Assembly: GCA_002050355.1 (NCBI GenBank)
Contig: MWYY01000030.1
Location: 120,240-184,239, forward strand
DNA from: Acidobacteria bacterium 28-9
Lineage (GTDB): Bacteria > Acidobacteriota > Blastocatellia > Pyrinomonadales > Pyrinomonadaceae
Direction: 5' to 3'
Length of the DNA: 64,000 nucleotides
How positions within the stretch are numbered: position 1 is the stretch's first letter; each line of letters begins with the position of its first letter. The position numbers and the translations under genes were made by a program. A model generated the notes under the pieces. That model had not been told where the DNA came from and did not search any database. It saw only the letters and a list, made by a program, of their open reading frames with translations. Below, in pieces: positions 8,467-17,788 of this stretch.

Positions 8467-8747
8467 AACTCACGCGAAGGTTGATCTTTTTATTTGTCGC
8501 CAAAGGCGACTGACAATATAGCGTAGGGAGAAATGAGCCGGAGGCGAATGTATCCCTACGTTTGATTGCAACATTCATTTGCTCGCTGAAAGTGAGCAAC
8601 AATCAGTATTGAGTTTGTTCGACACTTTCAGCGTCGGAAATCTTTCTTCAAATCAACGTAGGGATGCGCTCATTGCATTCGCTTTCCCTACGCTATATTG
8701 TCCGCTCGCCTTTGGCGACAAAAACCAACATCGCGTAAGGTGAGTTA
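8467..8747. repeat. Imperfect long inverted repeat of about 280 bp (MITE-like)
   Basis: The gap between 8255 and 8744 holds no gene. It contains two arms of about 100 bp (8467-8570 and 8650-8747) that are imperfect reverse complements. Shared blocks are AACTCAC, TTTGTCGCCAAAGGCGA, GACAATATAGCGTAGGGA and TCCCTACGTTTGATT or close variants. The centre adds another inverted pair, CGCTGAAAGTG (8584-8594) and CACTTTCAGCG (8623-8633). Each arm also folds by itself (GTAGGGA with TCCCTAC; TCGCCAAAGGCGA). It looks like a non-autonomous mobile or hairpin element. The response-regulator stop codon lies at its right edge. Confidence 0.75.
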
Positions 8748-9395
8748 CGAAATCAAACGGTAGCGGAGAGCTTTGCTGACGGCTTCGCTTTTTGAATGGA
8801 CGTGAAGTTTTTCGTAAATACTGCGGATGTAGTTGCGGATGGTGTGAATCGAAACGTGGAATTGTTCTGCCGCGTCCTGGTAGCTGTAGCCTTCGGCGAA
8901 AACTTTGAGAAGGCGGATTTCGTGCGGCGTGAGATGTTCTTCGGGTTGTTCGGATTGGGCGGTTTGCTGAAACAGTGTAACGACTTTGCGGGCGATTTCA
9001 GGCGTCATCGGCGAGCCGCCTTCATGCGCCTCTTTGATGGCTTCGAGCAGCCGCGCCGGAGGAGTTTTCTTAAGCAGATAACCGCACGCGCCGTTGCAAA
9101 TAGACTCGAAAATTTTGTCCTGCTCGGCGTAAATCGTAAGCATTAGAATTTGCATTTTCGGATATTTCGCGCGAAAGATTTTCGCGCCTTCCGAACCAAG
9201 CATTCCGGGCAGATGAATGTCGAGCAGCAGCACGTCGGGGCGGACGGCAAAACCTTTGCGGAGCGCGTCTTCGACCGAGGCAAACGCATCCGCGCATTTG
9301 TAGCCGGGCGTTCCGTCAATCAACAAACACAGACACTCACGCGCTACTGTGTCGTCTTCGATAATCGCCGCTTGAATTGGTTTTGCTTCAATCAT
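8745..9395 (-). CDS. NarL/LuxR-type response regulator
   Basis: The protein has 216 residues. The receiver domain spans residues 7-125, with the acidic pair at 14-15, the phospho-acceptor aspartate at 59 (LLLDIHLPG) and the conserved lysine in GYLLKKTPP. The LuxR-type helix-turn-helix is at about 152-212 (LTPHEIRLLKVFAEG, HVSIHTIRNYIRSIYEKL). It starts 13 bases after the stop of the sensor kinase and is the cognate partner of that gene. Expected action is phosphorylation-dependent DNA binding in the cytoplasm. Its stop codon falls in the right arm of the long inverted repeat, which may act as its transcriptional end. Confidence 0.9.
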   Translation of the reverse strand: MIEAKPIQAAIIEDDTVARECLCLLIDGTPGYKCADAFASVEDALRKGFAVRPDVLLLDIHLPGMLGSEGAKIFRAKYPKMQILMLTIYAEQDKIFESICNGACGYLLKKTPPARLLEAIKEAHEGGSPMTPEIARKVVTLFQQTAQSEQPEEHLTPHEIRLLKVFAEGYSYQDAAEQFHVSIHTIRNYIRSIYEKLHVHSKSEAVSKALRYRLIS

Positions 9396-9408
9396 TGGTA
9401 AGTCGCTT

Positions 9409-12400
9409 TCACTCTACCTTATTTCGCCGCCGCCGAAAAAGCATAGATATGCTTTTAGTTTTGGTTCGTGGCAAGGTCAAAATCAATTTTGTGCCGTTTT
9501 CGGACGAATTTATTTCAAGTTGTCCGCCGATTTCCGCCGCCCGCTTTCGCATATTCTCAAGCCCGTGTCCGCCGCGCGAATTTCCATTTGATTGTTTTGG
9601 CAAACCGCCGCCGTCGTCGGCAATTTCGGCGATTAAATTTTGATGATTCAAACTGATTTTGAGCCGCGCGTTTTGACATTCCGCGTGGCGGGCGATGTTG
9701 ATGACGGCTTCTTTAAAGATCAGATAAAGCCCGCGACGTTGTTCGGACGACAAATAAATTTCGCCCAATTCGGGCGCGGCTTCCAGACTCCATTTCACGC
9801 CGCGCTCGCCGAGCGTGTCGGCGGCAAACGAGCGCGCCCGCGCCAGAACGCTCGACAGCGAATCGCGGCGCGGGTCAATTGACCAGACAATGTCGCTCAT
9901 CGAATCCACCAGATCGCGGGCGTTATCGGCTATTTGCGTCAGCCGTTTGACCGAAGCCTGATTCGCCGCGCCGTTTTGCCGTTTGACGACTTCCGAGAGC
10001 ATCGCAATCCGCGACAAACTCGCCCCGATGTCGTCGTGCAAATCGGTGGCGATGCGCGTTCTCGTGCGCTCGATTTCAAGCAGTTTGGTCAAACGATAAC
10101 GATAAAAACCGTAAATCGCCGCACCCGAAAGCAGAATCGCCAGTGCCAAAAACCAGCCGCGCTGCCAAACGGGACGTAATATCGTGAACGGCACAAAAGC
10201 GGGCGCGGCAGACGCGATGCCGTCCGAATTGACGGCGCGGACGAGAAAACGATAATCGCCGGGCGGAATGTTCGGATAATTGACGGCGTGCTGCGTCGTC
10301 GGCTCGCTCCAATTCGCGTCCGCGCCTTCGAGTTTGTATTGATAACGGATATTTTCGCCGAGAGCGAAGTTGAGACTAAAAAAATCCACTTGCAGATTGT
10401 TCTGCGTGTAATCGAGTTCGAGCGCGTGAATTTCCGATTGTCCCAATTCGGAAACCGGCTGCTTGACTCCGGCGACGCGCAGCCCGCTAATCAAAATTGG
10501 CGGCACGCTTCGCACACGCTCCGGCTCCGGCTGAAGGCGCGATAATCCGCGCGGCGTGCCGAACCATAACGCGCCTTTCCGGTCGCGGTAAGCGACGTTG
10601 ACAAAATCATCAGCCAGCCCTTCGCTCAACCCGTAATGACGAATATTCCCGTTCGCCGGATTGAGGCGATCCACGCCGCGCACCGTTCCGACGTAAATAT
10701 TCCCCGCCAAATCTTCGACAACGCACCTGACATTGTTGCTCGAAAGTCCGTCGGCAGTCGTGTAAGTTTCAAATTTCGGTTGCGGCGCGGTCGGATCGTC
10801 AATGCGGCTCAGTCCGCCCATCGCGGAAGAAATCCACAGGTGATTCGCCCGGTCAAGATAAAGCCCCGTGATAAAACTCGCAGGCACGCCGTCAGCCGTC
10901 GTAAAAATGGTGAAGTGACCATCCGCGTAACGCGCCATTCCGCCTTCGTAAAAGCCCATCCAGAGATTTCCCGCTTTGTCCTGGGCAAACGCCGAAGCCG
11001 CGATAAAAGGCGGCAATCCTTCCGCTTCCGTAAAAATGTGAAAGGTATTGGTCGAGCGTTGCCATCTGGTCAGACCGTTTCGCACTGTGTGTCCCGAACG
11101 AGTGCTAATCCAGATGTCGCCGCTTGTGTCTTCAAACACGCGATAGGTATCATCGCTTTTTAGACCGTTGCTTGTGGAATAAACGACGGGCTGCCGCCGC
11201 GCAAGTTCCTCAAATTGCCCGATGCCTGAAAAACGATAAAGCCCCAGATTTGTCGGCATCCACCAATCGGCTCGGCTGTCGGGAAAGCCGACGTTTGACG
11301 TCCAGGTGAATCTGGCATCGGCGGGCAGATTGGGACGCACTGTGTCGAAGTCTTTTTCGTCAAAGCGACTGATGAGAAAATTGCCGTTCACGACATACAA
11401 TTCGCCATTTTGATTTTCATAAATCGAGTGAATACGCAACTCGCCCAAGCCGTCCGATTTATCAAATGTGGTCATCCCGTTGGTCAATAATTTTCTCGCG
11501 CCGCCGCTCTGGTTGCCGACCCAGAGATTGCCTTCAATGTCTTCAGCCAGAACCCCGCCGCTTTTCTCTATTATTCCGTGTGTGTCGGCGAAGTTTTGCA
11601 GACGCTCGCCGTCGAACACGGTCAAGCCCCGGTTGTCGGCAACCCACATCCGTCCGTCGGAGGCTTTCAGCAAACCCGTCACCGGATTGTCGGATAATCC
11701 GTCCGAGTTGGCGTAATGAGCTGATTCGCCCTCCGGCAAGCGCGAAAAATTGTCCGAGGCGAGATTGTTAACGTTGTTTTTTGGCGCGGGTAAAGGACGC
11801 GCCGTATATTGACCCAAACCGGAAAGCGAGTGGAGAGGTTCGGGATTGAGAACGTAAAATCCCCTGACATGCCCGATCCAAATTCTTCCCTCGCGGTCTT
11901 CTTCCAACGCCGTTACAAAATCGTCGCCCGATGTCTGGGGAAGGATGTATTGAATCGTCCGACCATCCGGCAAACGGCGCGTCGCGCTTTCTCCGCTCCT
12001 TAGCCAAAGGCTGCCGTCCCGCGCTTCATTAAATCCGCTGATGACGAAATTTTCCCCCGGCTTCACGGGCAAACCCATTTCAATTTGACGAAATGAAAGG
12101 CGATTGTCGGTTTCTTCAAGCTGATACAGTCCGCCTCCTCCAGCCCAGAGCCTTCCCGCCCGGTCTTCAAACAACAGTGGAAAATTAATATCGCTAACTT
12201 TCTCGGCGTTGAGCGTAACACGGTTGTCGGTATCGTCCGACGTTGGACTAACGGGCGATGAAACGGCGTTCGGGTCAAAGCGGTAAATACCGCCTCCGTT
12301 GGTGGCTATCAAATAAACGCTGCCGCGCGTTTCCAGAATGTGATTGATTGTCGGATAAGACGGATTTTGACCGATGCTGTAAGTGGTAAAACGAACTCCG

Positions 12401-12624
12401 TCAAAACGGCTCAAGCCGTCGCGCGTGCAAAACCAGAGAACCCCCCGCGAGTCGCGCATGATGTGTGTAATCGCGCTGCTGCCAAGCCCGTCGGCAGTCG
12501 TATAAACCCGCACGGGCAATTGTTCGGCTCGCACACCGACCATCACCGACCAAAGCAATACGAAATACAACCACACCCGCGAACCGGATAGAACTAGAAA
12601 ATGATTGTCGCGAGTGTTGCTCAT
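9409..12624 (-). CDS. Sensor histidine kinase with periplasmic beta-propeller (Reg_prop/Y_Y_Y) domain
   Basis: The protein has 1071 residues. An N-terminal signal or anchor segment is followed by about 700 residues of two-component-regulator propeller repeats (patterns such as GLWFGTPRGLSRL, DRAGRLWAGGGGLY, EDREGRIWIG). A Y_Y_Y domain lies at about 730-815 and a membrane helix at about 824-843. The dimerisation/phospho-acceptor helix is HisKA_3 type, with His863 in TDLHDDIGAS. The ATPase domain has its N box near Asn976 (KEAVINIARHAE) and the glycine motif IADDGGGLP near 1003. Kinases of this type sense extracellular ligands, often glycans, in Bacteroidota and Acidobacteriota; the ligand here is unknown. 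The response regulator follows in the same operon. Confidence 0.92.
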   Translation of the reverse strand: MSNTRDNHFLVLSGSRVWLYFVLLWSVMVGVRAEQLPVRVYTTADGLGSSAITHIMRDSRGVLWFCTRDGLSRFDGVRFTTYSIGQNPSYPTINHILETRGSVYLIATNGGGIYRFDPNAVSSPVSPTSDDTDNRVTLNAEKVSDINFPLLFEDRAGRLWAGGGGLYQLEETDNRLSFRQIEMGLPVKPGENFVISGFNEARDGSLWLRSGESATRRLPDGRTIQYILPQTSGDDFVTALEEDREGRIWIGHVRGFYVLNPEPLHSLSGLGQYTARPLPAPKNNVNNLASDNFSRLPEGESAHYANSDGLSDNPVTGLLKASDGRMWVADNRGLTVFDGERLQNFADTHGIIEKSGGVLAEDIEGNLWVGNQSGGARKLLTNGMTTFDKSDGLGELRIHSIYENQNGELYVVNGNFLISRFDEKDFDTVRPNLPADARFTWTSNVGFPDSRADWWMPTNLGLYRFSGIGQFEELARRQPVVYSTSNGLKSDDTYRVFEDTSGDIWISTRSGHTVRNGLTRWQRSTNTFHIFTEAEGLPPFIAASAFAQDKAGNLWMGFYEGGMARYADGHFTIFTTADGVPASFITGLYLDRANHLWISSAMGGLSRIDDPTAPQPKFETYTTADGLSSNNVRCVVEDLAGNIYVGTVRGVDRLNPANGNIRHYGLSEGLADDFVNVAYRDRKGALWFGTPRGLSRLQPEPERVRSVPPILISGLRVAGVKQPVSELGQSEIHALELDYTQNNLQVDFFSLNFALGENIRYQYKLEGADANWSEPTTQHAVNYPNIPPGDYRFLVRAVNSDGIASAAPAFVPFTILRPVWQRGWFLALAILLSGAAIYGFYRYRLTKLLEIERTRTRIATDLHDDIGASLSRIAMLSEVVKRQNGAANQASVKRLTQIADNARDLVDSMSDIVWSIDPRRDSLSSVLARARSFAADTLGERGVKWSLEAAPELGEIYLSSEQRRGLYLIFKEAVINIARHAECQNARLKISLNHQNLIAEIADDGGGLPKQSNGNSRGGHGLENMRKRAAEIGGQLEINSSENGTKLILTLPRTKTKSISMLFRRRRNKVE

Positions 12625-12753
12625 TTAATTTGACATTGGTAGGGGCGCATAAATTTACGCTTTATGTTAATTCAAAACTTCTTCGGACGCGAATAGAAAT
12701 GTTAGTTGGCTGGAGCAAAGGCAGGGATTTTCAAATAGGCAATTAGCTCATCC

Positions 12754-12833
12754 GTGCCGCCGCGAAAGCCGAAGAAGTGTATCATCCCGAAACTTTCGGA
12801 CGCACGGGAACGGATTTTGTGAAAGTTGAATAG
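12754..12833 (+). pseudogene. Relic of the alpha-2-macroglobulin 3' end
   Basis: These 80 bases match positions 431-512 almost exactly, from the PPAKAEE codons to the stop, with one C deleted and a few substitutions. Upstream, up to 12625, nothing related to the rest of that gene is seen. The relic lies in the same position and orientation relative to GT39 copy 2 as the complete 3' end does to copy 1, so it marks an old duplication of the locus. Confidence 0.85.
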
Positions 12834-12868
12834 AAAGAATTTCATCAAAATTTGTTTTTGAAAATTCC

Positions 12869-14941
12869 TTATTCAATTCCCGGATTTCTGAGCGACTGAA
12901 TTTGTTCGAGCGGCTCGGTTTCGACGCGCTCGATTTGCCGCGCGAGCATTTCGCTGGTTTCGTCAGACGGCGGGACATTTTCTTTGGCGATTCGGTAAGC
13001 TCTGAGAGCTTCTTCGCGGTTTCCGATTTTCAGATACTGATTTCCGAGTTCAAGGGCTGCAAAAAAAGCACGCGGGTCAATCTCGACGGATTTGGACAAC
13101 ATTCTTATTGCAAGATCCGTTTCCGGTTTGTCCGTATAAATTCTGCTAATCGCGCCCCAGTACAAACCGGATACCCTTAGTTCCGACGTTTTGAATGTTC
13201 CGCGAAAAACAAATAAATTGCCGAACCGCTCTGTTGGAGTCGTTTCCCGAAAAGTCTTTTTGTCCCACCATAACTTAGGTGTAAATTCACCTGCTCCGAG
13301 GATAATTGTTCCAGTGATAAATTCACTGTTCAATTTTTCGCGGTCTCTTTCTATGTCTTTTGCCAAATAATCTAGTCCGCGCTTTTTCAGTTCCGTGTAT
13401 GACCCAAAATAAGCAACGTAGGGTATTTCGCCCGTAGGCTTAATGTTTTGATTGTAATACTCGACTAATTCCTTCGAGCGTAAACCGAGGTCAACTCCCT
13501 CATCATTGAAATAGCGATAACCGTTTGCCGTGCCGCCGACGGTTTCGTTGAAATACTCCCATGGACGCACGACTGGAATTGCCGAAATTGAGGCAGCGAT
13601 CAAGGCGACAACAATCGCGCCGCGCAAAAGATATGATTTGGATTCGACTGCTTTGTAAACCGCCAGCGACGCGAGCAAAGCCAAGAGCGGAACAACGGAT
13701 AGCGCGTGCCGGATTCCGCCGTAACTAGAACCTTTGGCGAAGAAAATCCAAAACAGAAGTGACAAAACGAATAAACCGATGAGAGGCGCGACAAACTCGC
13801 GCGGGATGCGCCGCATAATCAAGAAACCCGCGCCGATTGCAGTTAAAAAAAGCAGACCGAGCGGAAGTTTGACGGCGAATATGCCCGGAAAATAGTAAAA
13901 AGGCGCTTTGCCATAATAAAGATTGCCGAACGCCAGAACGGAAGCGACGCGACCTTCCGCGCCGGCGCGAATCGTGTCCGCCATTCCCCACGTGTAAGCG
14001 CGAGGAAAAAGGCGCCCGTTTGCCATAACATTCAATCCGGCGCGATAAATCGGGGATTTAACGTCGCTGATTTTCTCTGCCAGAGTGCGATTAAATTGTT
14101 CATCGCTAGTATTTGGGCTTTCACTAAAACGGAACAAATAAAAACTCCACAAAACGATTACCGCTCCGATTAAAACTGCCGCGACCATTCCAAGCCTTTT
14201 CAGACGAAGAAGAATTTTCGCGTCTTTAACAAGAAAAATTGCCATTACAATTCCGATGAGGGCAACGGCAATCATTGTAATCACGGCTGAATGCTTCGCG
14301 CTCAAAGCCAATCCGAGAGCAATTGCGGCTAAAACTAAATCAACCGCTCGCCACGAGCGAAACGCTTGCACGGCAAGCAAAACGGCGGTTGTCGAAAGCA
14401 ATGCGACAGGCAAATCCGTCATCACGACGGGAAGATGAGCGGCAACGGTCGGGTCAATCACCAGAAAAGCCGTCGCCGCTAAAGCAATCACATCCCCGAA
14501 AACACGCCGCGCCGCCAAAGCAAACAAAAACAGCAGCAAACCGTTCAAAGCGAACATCGCCGCCCGCGAACGGCTTTGAATCAAATCCGGGTCGTTGCGG
14601 TTATAAACGTCTTCTTCGACAAACTTGCGCTCGTCGCCTTTATCCTGAACAGCGCGATACGGAGAAAGCTCGTAAACCCCGGATACAAACGCACCCGTCC
14701 ACAATTTGACGAGCGGCGGATGTTCGGGGTTAAGGCGAAAATCGCCGGTTTGCACGTAAGCCGCGCCCGCGCCGATGTGATAAGCCTCGTCAAACGTAAA
14801 ACTGTCGAGCCGCGTAGCAATGCTTGAGCGCAGAATGGCGCAGCCAAGAAGCGCGGACAACACCAGAAAGAAAATCAAGTGCCGCTTCGACAAAGAAAAC
14901 TTTGCGGCTTTTTCAGTTTCTATTTCGTTTTCGATTTTCAT
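12869..14941 (-). CDS. GT39-family membrane glycosyltransferase with C-terminal TPR (copy 2)
   Basis: The protein has 690 residues and is a close paralogue of 696-2759, with the same plan. There is one membrane helix at about 20-39, the catalytic loop with DEAYH at 51-55 and NPEHPPL soon after, multiple membrane segments to about residue 465, a periplasmic region, and TPR-like helices near the end (EIDPRAFFAALELGNQYL). The start at 14941 is chosen because AAGGA lies 9 bases upstream and because the N-terminus then matches the fragment at 3613. It lies 114 bases after the TolB-like gene, the same spacing as in the broken copy 1. Confidence 0.8.
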   Translation of the reverse strand: MKIENEIETEKAAKFSLSKRHLIFFLVLSALLGCAILRSSIATRLDSFTFDEAYHIGAGAAYVQTGDFRLNPEHPPLVKLWTGAFVSGVYELSPYRAVQDKGDERKFVEEDVYNRNDPDLIQSRSRAAMFALNGLLLFLFALAARRVFGDVIALAATAFLVIDPTVAAHLPVVMTDLPVALLSTTAVLLAVQAFRSWRAVDLVLAAIALGLALSAKHSAVITMIAVALIGIVMAIFLVKDAKILLRLKRLGMVAAVLIGAVIVLWSFYLFRFSESPNTSDEQFNRTLAEKISDVKSPIYRAGLNVMANGRLFPRAYTWGMADTIRAGAEGRVASVLAFGNLYYGKAPFYYFPGIFAVKLPLGLLFLTAIGAGFLIMRRIPREFVAPLIGLFVLSLLFWIFFAKGSSYGGIRHALSVVPLLALLASLAVYKAVESKSYLLRGAIVVALIAASISAIPVVRPWEYFNETVGGTANGYRYFNDEGVDLGLRSKELVEYYNQNIKPTGEIPYVAYFGSYTELKKRGLDYLAKDIERDREKLNSEFITGTIILGAGEFTPKLWWDKKTFRETTPTERFGNLFVFRGTFKTSELRVSGLYWGAISRIYTDKPETDLAIRMLSKSVEIDPRAFFAALELGNQYLKIGNREEALRAYRIAKENVPPSDETSEMLARQIERVETEPLEQIQSLRNPGIE

Positions 14942-15055
14942 AAAGTTTGTTCCTTTATCCGGCGTAGTTTCCCTCGAATACCAATCGTTGCGGGAAATAG
15001 AGAGCGTTTGTTCAACTTCACTAAGGCGCAGTTGAAATGCTTTTACGCGAAGCAT

Positions 15056-16117
15056 CTAACGAGATTCCTTTGGGACGCGGACTTCGCCCCAGTTCGGAAA
15101 TCCATTAAGACCGGGCGTGTCGGTCATCTGCGCCTCGCCCGTGCCGTCGCTGTTTATCAACCAAAGCTCGAATCCGCCAACTACCTGACCCATCGTTCTG
15201 TGGAAGATAATTTTCTTGCCGTCGGGCGACCACGAGGAAGTTAAGTCGCCCACCGTATTGTCGGTCAGTTGGACTTGACCCGTGCCATCGGCGTTCATTA
15301 CGCAAATCTCAAAATCAGTGCCGCCTTTCCGACACGCATAGACAATACGCTTGCCATCCGGCGACCAGGCGGGTGCACGCTCCTCTTCGGAGTTATTGGT
15401 CAGGCGCGCTCGCTTACCCTTTCCGTTCACATTCATAACGTAGATTTCGGCGGTTGCGGAATCGAGTTTATCATCGGCGACCAAATGGCTCGTGAATAAA
15501 ATCTTCCGACCATCCGGCGACCAGTCCGGGTCTTCGTCAATCGCTTCGGGGCTGTTTGTGATGTTCTTGGGCTTGTCGGTTTTTTTGAGAACATCGCCCG
15601 CGGTCAACGTAAAGATGTCGTTGTCAATAGTGGCAGCACCCGGAAATGGTTTAGTCGGGCGACCCGTGCCGGATGCCGATGCGTGAAAGGCAATTTTCTT
15701 GCCGTCCGGCGACCACGTAGCGGAGCTGCCCCGCGTTAACAATGTCTGCCCGGTGCCGTCCGTATTCATCAGAAACAGGTGTGAAGTGTTAAGCGGTTCT
15801 TCCGCTGTCCGAAGACGGTTGCTGTCGAATACTATCTTGCTTCCGTCCGGCGAAATGGTCGGGAAATTGTCAGCGTATTCGTTCTCTGTTATGCGCCGCG
15901 CGTTCGTGCCGTCCCCATTCATCAGATAAATTTGGGAAGCGAAGAGATTCGACTTGGGATCGTGGCGCGTGCTGACAAACGCGATAGTCGAGGTCATCAC
16001 ATTCTTCTTTTCCTGCTGTTCTCGAACCTGCGCCCGCGCTCCGACAAAAACCGCAACGGAAACTCCAATAATTATCAATGCGGTAAGCACCACATTCTGG
16101 ATACTTTTGTTTTTCAT
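15056..16117 (-). CDS. TolB-like PD40 beta-propeller protein, membrane-anchored (copy 2)
   Basis: The protein has 353 residues and is paralogous to 3728-4783. The first 60 or so residues are identical, and divergence rises toward the 3' end. The hydrophobic anchor at 9-27 and the PD40 blades (NFPTISPDGSKIVF, TWSPDGKKIAF, PDWSPDGRKILF, PAWSPDGKRIVY, SWSPDGKKIIF) are conserved. The stop codon TAG lies in a GTTAGAT sequence (15054-15060) like that of copy 1. The upstream attC-like site is also shared. Periplasmic binding or scaffold function is the most that can be inferred. Confidence 0.8.
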   Translation of the reverse strand: MKNKSIQNVVLTALIIIGVSVAVFVGARAQVREQQEKKNVMTSTIAFVSTRHDPKSNLFASQIYLMNGDGTNARRITENEYADNFPTISPDGSKIVFDSNRLRTAEEPLNTSHLFLMNTDGTGQTLLTRGSSATWSPDGKKIAFHASASGTGRPTKPFPGAATIDNDIFTLTAGDVLKKTDKPKNITNSPEAIDEDPDWSPDGRKILFTSHLVADDKLDSATAEIYVMNVNGKGKRARLTNNSEEERAPAWSPDGKRIVYACRKGGTDFEICVMNADGTGQVQLTDNTVGDLTSSWSPDGKKIIFHRTMGQVVGGFELWLINSDGTGEAQMTDTPGLNGFPNWGEVRVPKESR

Positions 16118-16192
16118 CTTTATTTTCCTTTCACAATAGGCTTGATTCTTTTCCTTTTTCCTTTTCTAAAACGTAATCTTGATGGTTTAGCC

Positions 16193-16305
16193 GTCTAACA
16201 ACCGAGTTATCGTGGGCGGAAACCGCCAAATGCGAACTGACGGACAAAAGATAACGCGATAATAAAGTCGCTGTGCGCGCCCTCACGTCCAATGATTTGT
16301 TTGAC
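16193..16305 (-). repeat. Integron attC-like site 2
   Basis: On the minus strand this site begins with GTCAAAC (near RYYYAAC) 24 bases after the permease stop codon and ends with the perfect core GTTAGAC at 16193-16199. The left arm AAATCATTGGACGTGAGGGCG pairs imperfectly with the right end, and an internal GGCGGAAACCGCC makes a small hairpin. It is almost the same sequence as site 1. A TolB-like gene starts 76 bases beyond the R' core in both cases. Confidence 0.7.
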
Positions 16306-16329
16306 GGCGCGTAAAAAGAATTCATCAAC

Positions 16330-17685
16330 CTAATGGTTTATTTTTACCAAACGATAAATCGGGTAACTTACTACCAATGCCGCAACCGCATAAAGACTGC
16401 TGTATGGATTGCTGACGATGTATCCGAAAAACAGAACAATGGCTAACAATAACATCACAAATGGTGCGAATGGATAACCCCAAGCGCGAAACGGTCTGGG
16501 CAAATCCGGCTCGCGTCGTCGCAAAATGAACAAGGAACCAATCTGCAAAATAGTGTTCGTGACGACGAAAAACCCGGAGATTCCCAGAAGTGATTCAAAT
16601 GACCCGATGGTCGTTAAAACAATCGCGGGCAGAACCGTCATCGCCAATGCAAAGACGGGTGTTCCGCCTTTGTTGACCGTCGCGGCTTTGGAAACAAACA
16701 AACCGTCGCGCCCCAAAGCGAGCAGAATGCGCGGAACAAACATCAACATTGCGTTGATGATGCCGATTATCGAAAGCAATGCCAACGCCGTAATGATTTG
16801 ACCGCCTCGCGCACCAAAAATCAAGCTCATCGCATCTGCTCCCGCAAATTTTGAAGCCGCCATTTCCGATAAAGGCAAAACGTAAAGCAAAGCCAGATTG
16901 ACGAGCAGATAAATGACAATAATCAACAAGACTCCGCCAAAGAGCGAGCGCGGAATGTTTTGTTCCGGTTTTGTATCTTCTTCGGAAAAATAGACTACCG
17001 AATTCCAGCCATCGTAAGCACTCAACACAAGTTGTGAAGCCAAAATAAATGCGACGAACAGCGCGAAAGAACTTGCGGGCGCGGCAGCCGTCGGTTGCAC
17101 CGCGCTTGCCGAATCGTTTTGCCCGCCAAAAACGAAACAAGCGACGACAAATCCGAGCAGAGCTATCGCTTTCAAAAGGCTTGTCAACTTTTGCGTTTCG
17201 CTTCCAGCTCGCAGTCCAATCCAGTTCAAACTCGTCAGCAGAATCAATATCGAAACGCTAAATACAATCGCACCGCCCGGAAAAACCGGCGCAAAAAGCG
17301 CGGCTGCATATTCGCCGAAAACGATGGCTATGAAGGCGAGACCTAAAGTGTTGAGCATCCAATCACTCCAACCGACAACGAAACCGCCGTAATCTCCGTA
17401 AGCGCGATGTGCATAAACATAAGGTCCACCCGCTTTCGGTATCATCGTGGCAAGTTCAGCCGTGTAGTTTGCGCCGAGCAAAGAGTAAACGCCACCGAGA
17501 GTCCAGACCAAAATGATAAGCCAGACCGAGCCAAGCTGGGCGGCAACCGCGCCGGGCGAGCGAAGAATCCCGACACCAATTGTTCCGCCGATAACCACTG
17601 CTAAACCGAAAGTCACGCCGAGAATGCGAAGCAGTTTTCCTTTCTGCGGCAACTGTGTTTGAGTTTCAGTTTGTAATGTTTCCAT
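16330..17685 (-). CDS. APC-family amino-acid permease
   Basis: The protein has 451 residues with about twelve hydrophobic segments. The first contains the APC signature GGTIGVGILRSPG, followed by GGVYSLLGANYTAEL and GGPYVYAHRAYGDYGGF. This fits a secondary transporter for amino acids or polyamines in the inner membrane; the substrate cannot be read from the sequence. The ATG at 17685 is preferred over an upstream start because an AAGGTAGG site precedes it. The stop is followed by an attC-like site, so this is probably the ORF of an integron cassette, although transporters of this size are large for cassettes. Confidence 0.85.
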   Translation of the reverse strand: METLQTETQTQLPQKGKLLRILGVTFGLAVVIGGTIGVGILRSPGAVAAQLGSVWLIILVWTLGGVYSLLGANYTAELATMIPKAGGPYVYAHRAYGDYGGFVVGWSDWMLNTLGLAFIAIVFGEYAAALFAPVFPGGAIVFSVSILILLTSLNWIGLRAGSETQKLTSLLKAIALLGFVVACFVFGGQNDSASAVQPTAAAPASSFALFVAFILASQLVLSAYDGWNSVVYFSEEDTKPEQNIPRSLFGGVLLIIVIYLLVNLALLYVLPLSEMAASKFAGADAMSLIFGARGGQIITALALLSIIGIINAMLMFVPRILLALGRDGLFVSKAATVNKGGTPVFALAMTVLPAIVLTTIGSFESLLGISGFFVVTNTILQIGSLFILRRREPDLPRPFRAWGYPFAPFVMLLLAIVLFFGYIVSNPYSSLYAVAALVVSYPIYRLVKINH

Positions 17686-17788
17686 AAAACCTACCTTTCT
17701 GCGCGCTTGAGCATTTCCGCATGAGCATTTCAATGCTGCATGCGAAAAGTCTTGCGTATGAAAACCTCTTGGTAAGCGGCATTTAACT

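Noticed and set aside
17781..17787. GTTAAAT core next to the stop codon of the 17789 gene
   Set aside because: It fits an R' core by sequence but lies at the wrong end for the gene direction, and no arms are present.
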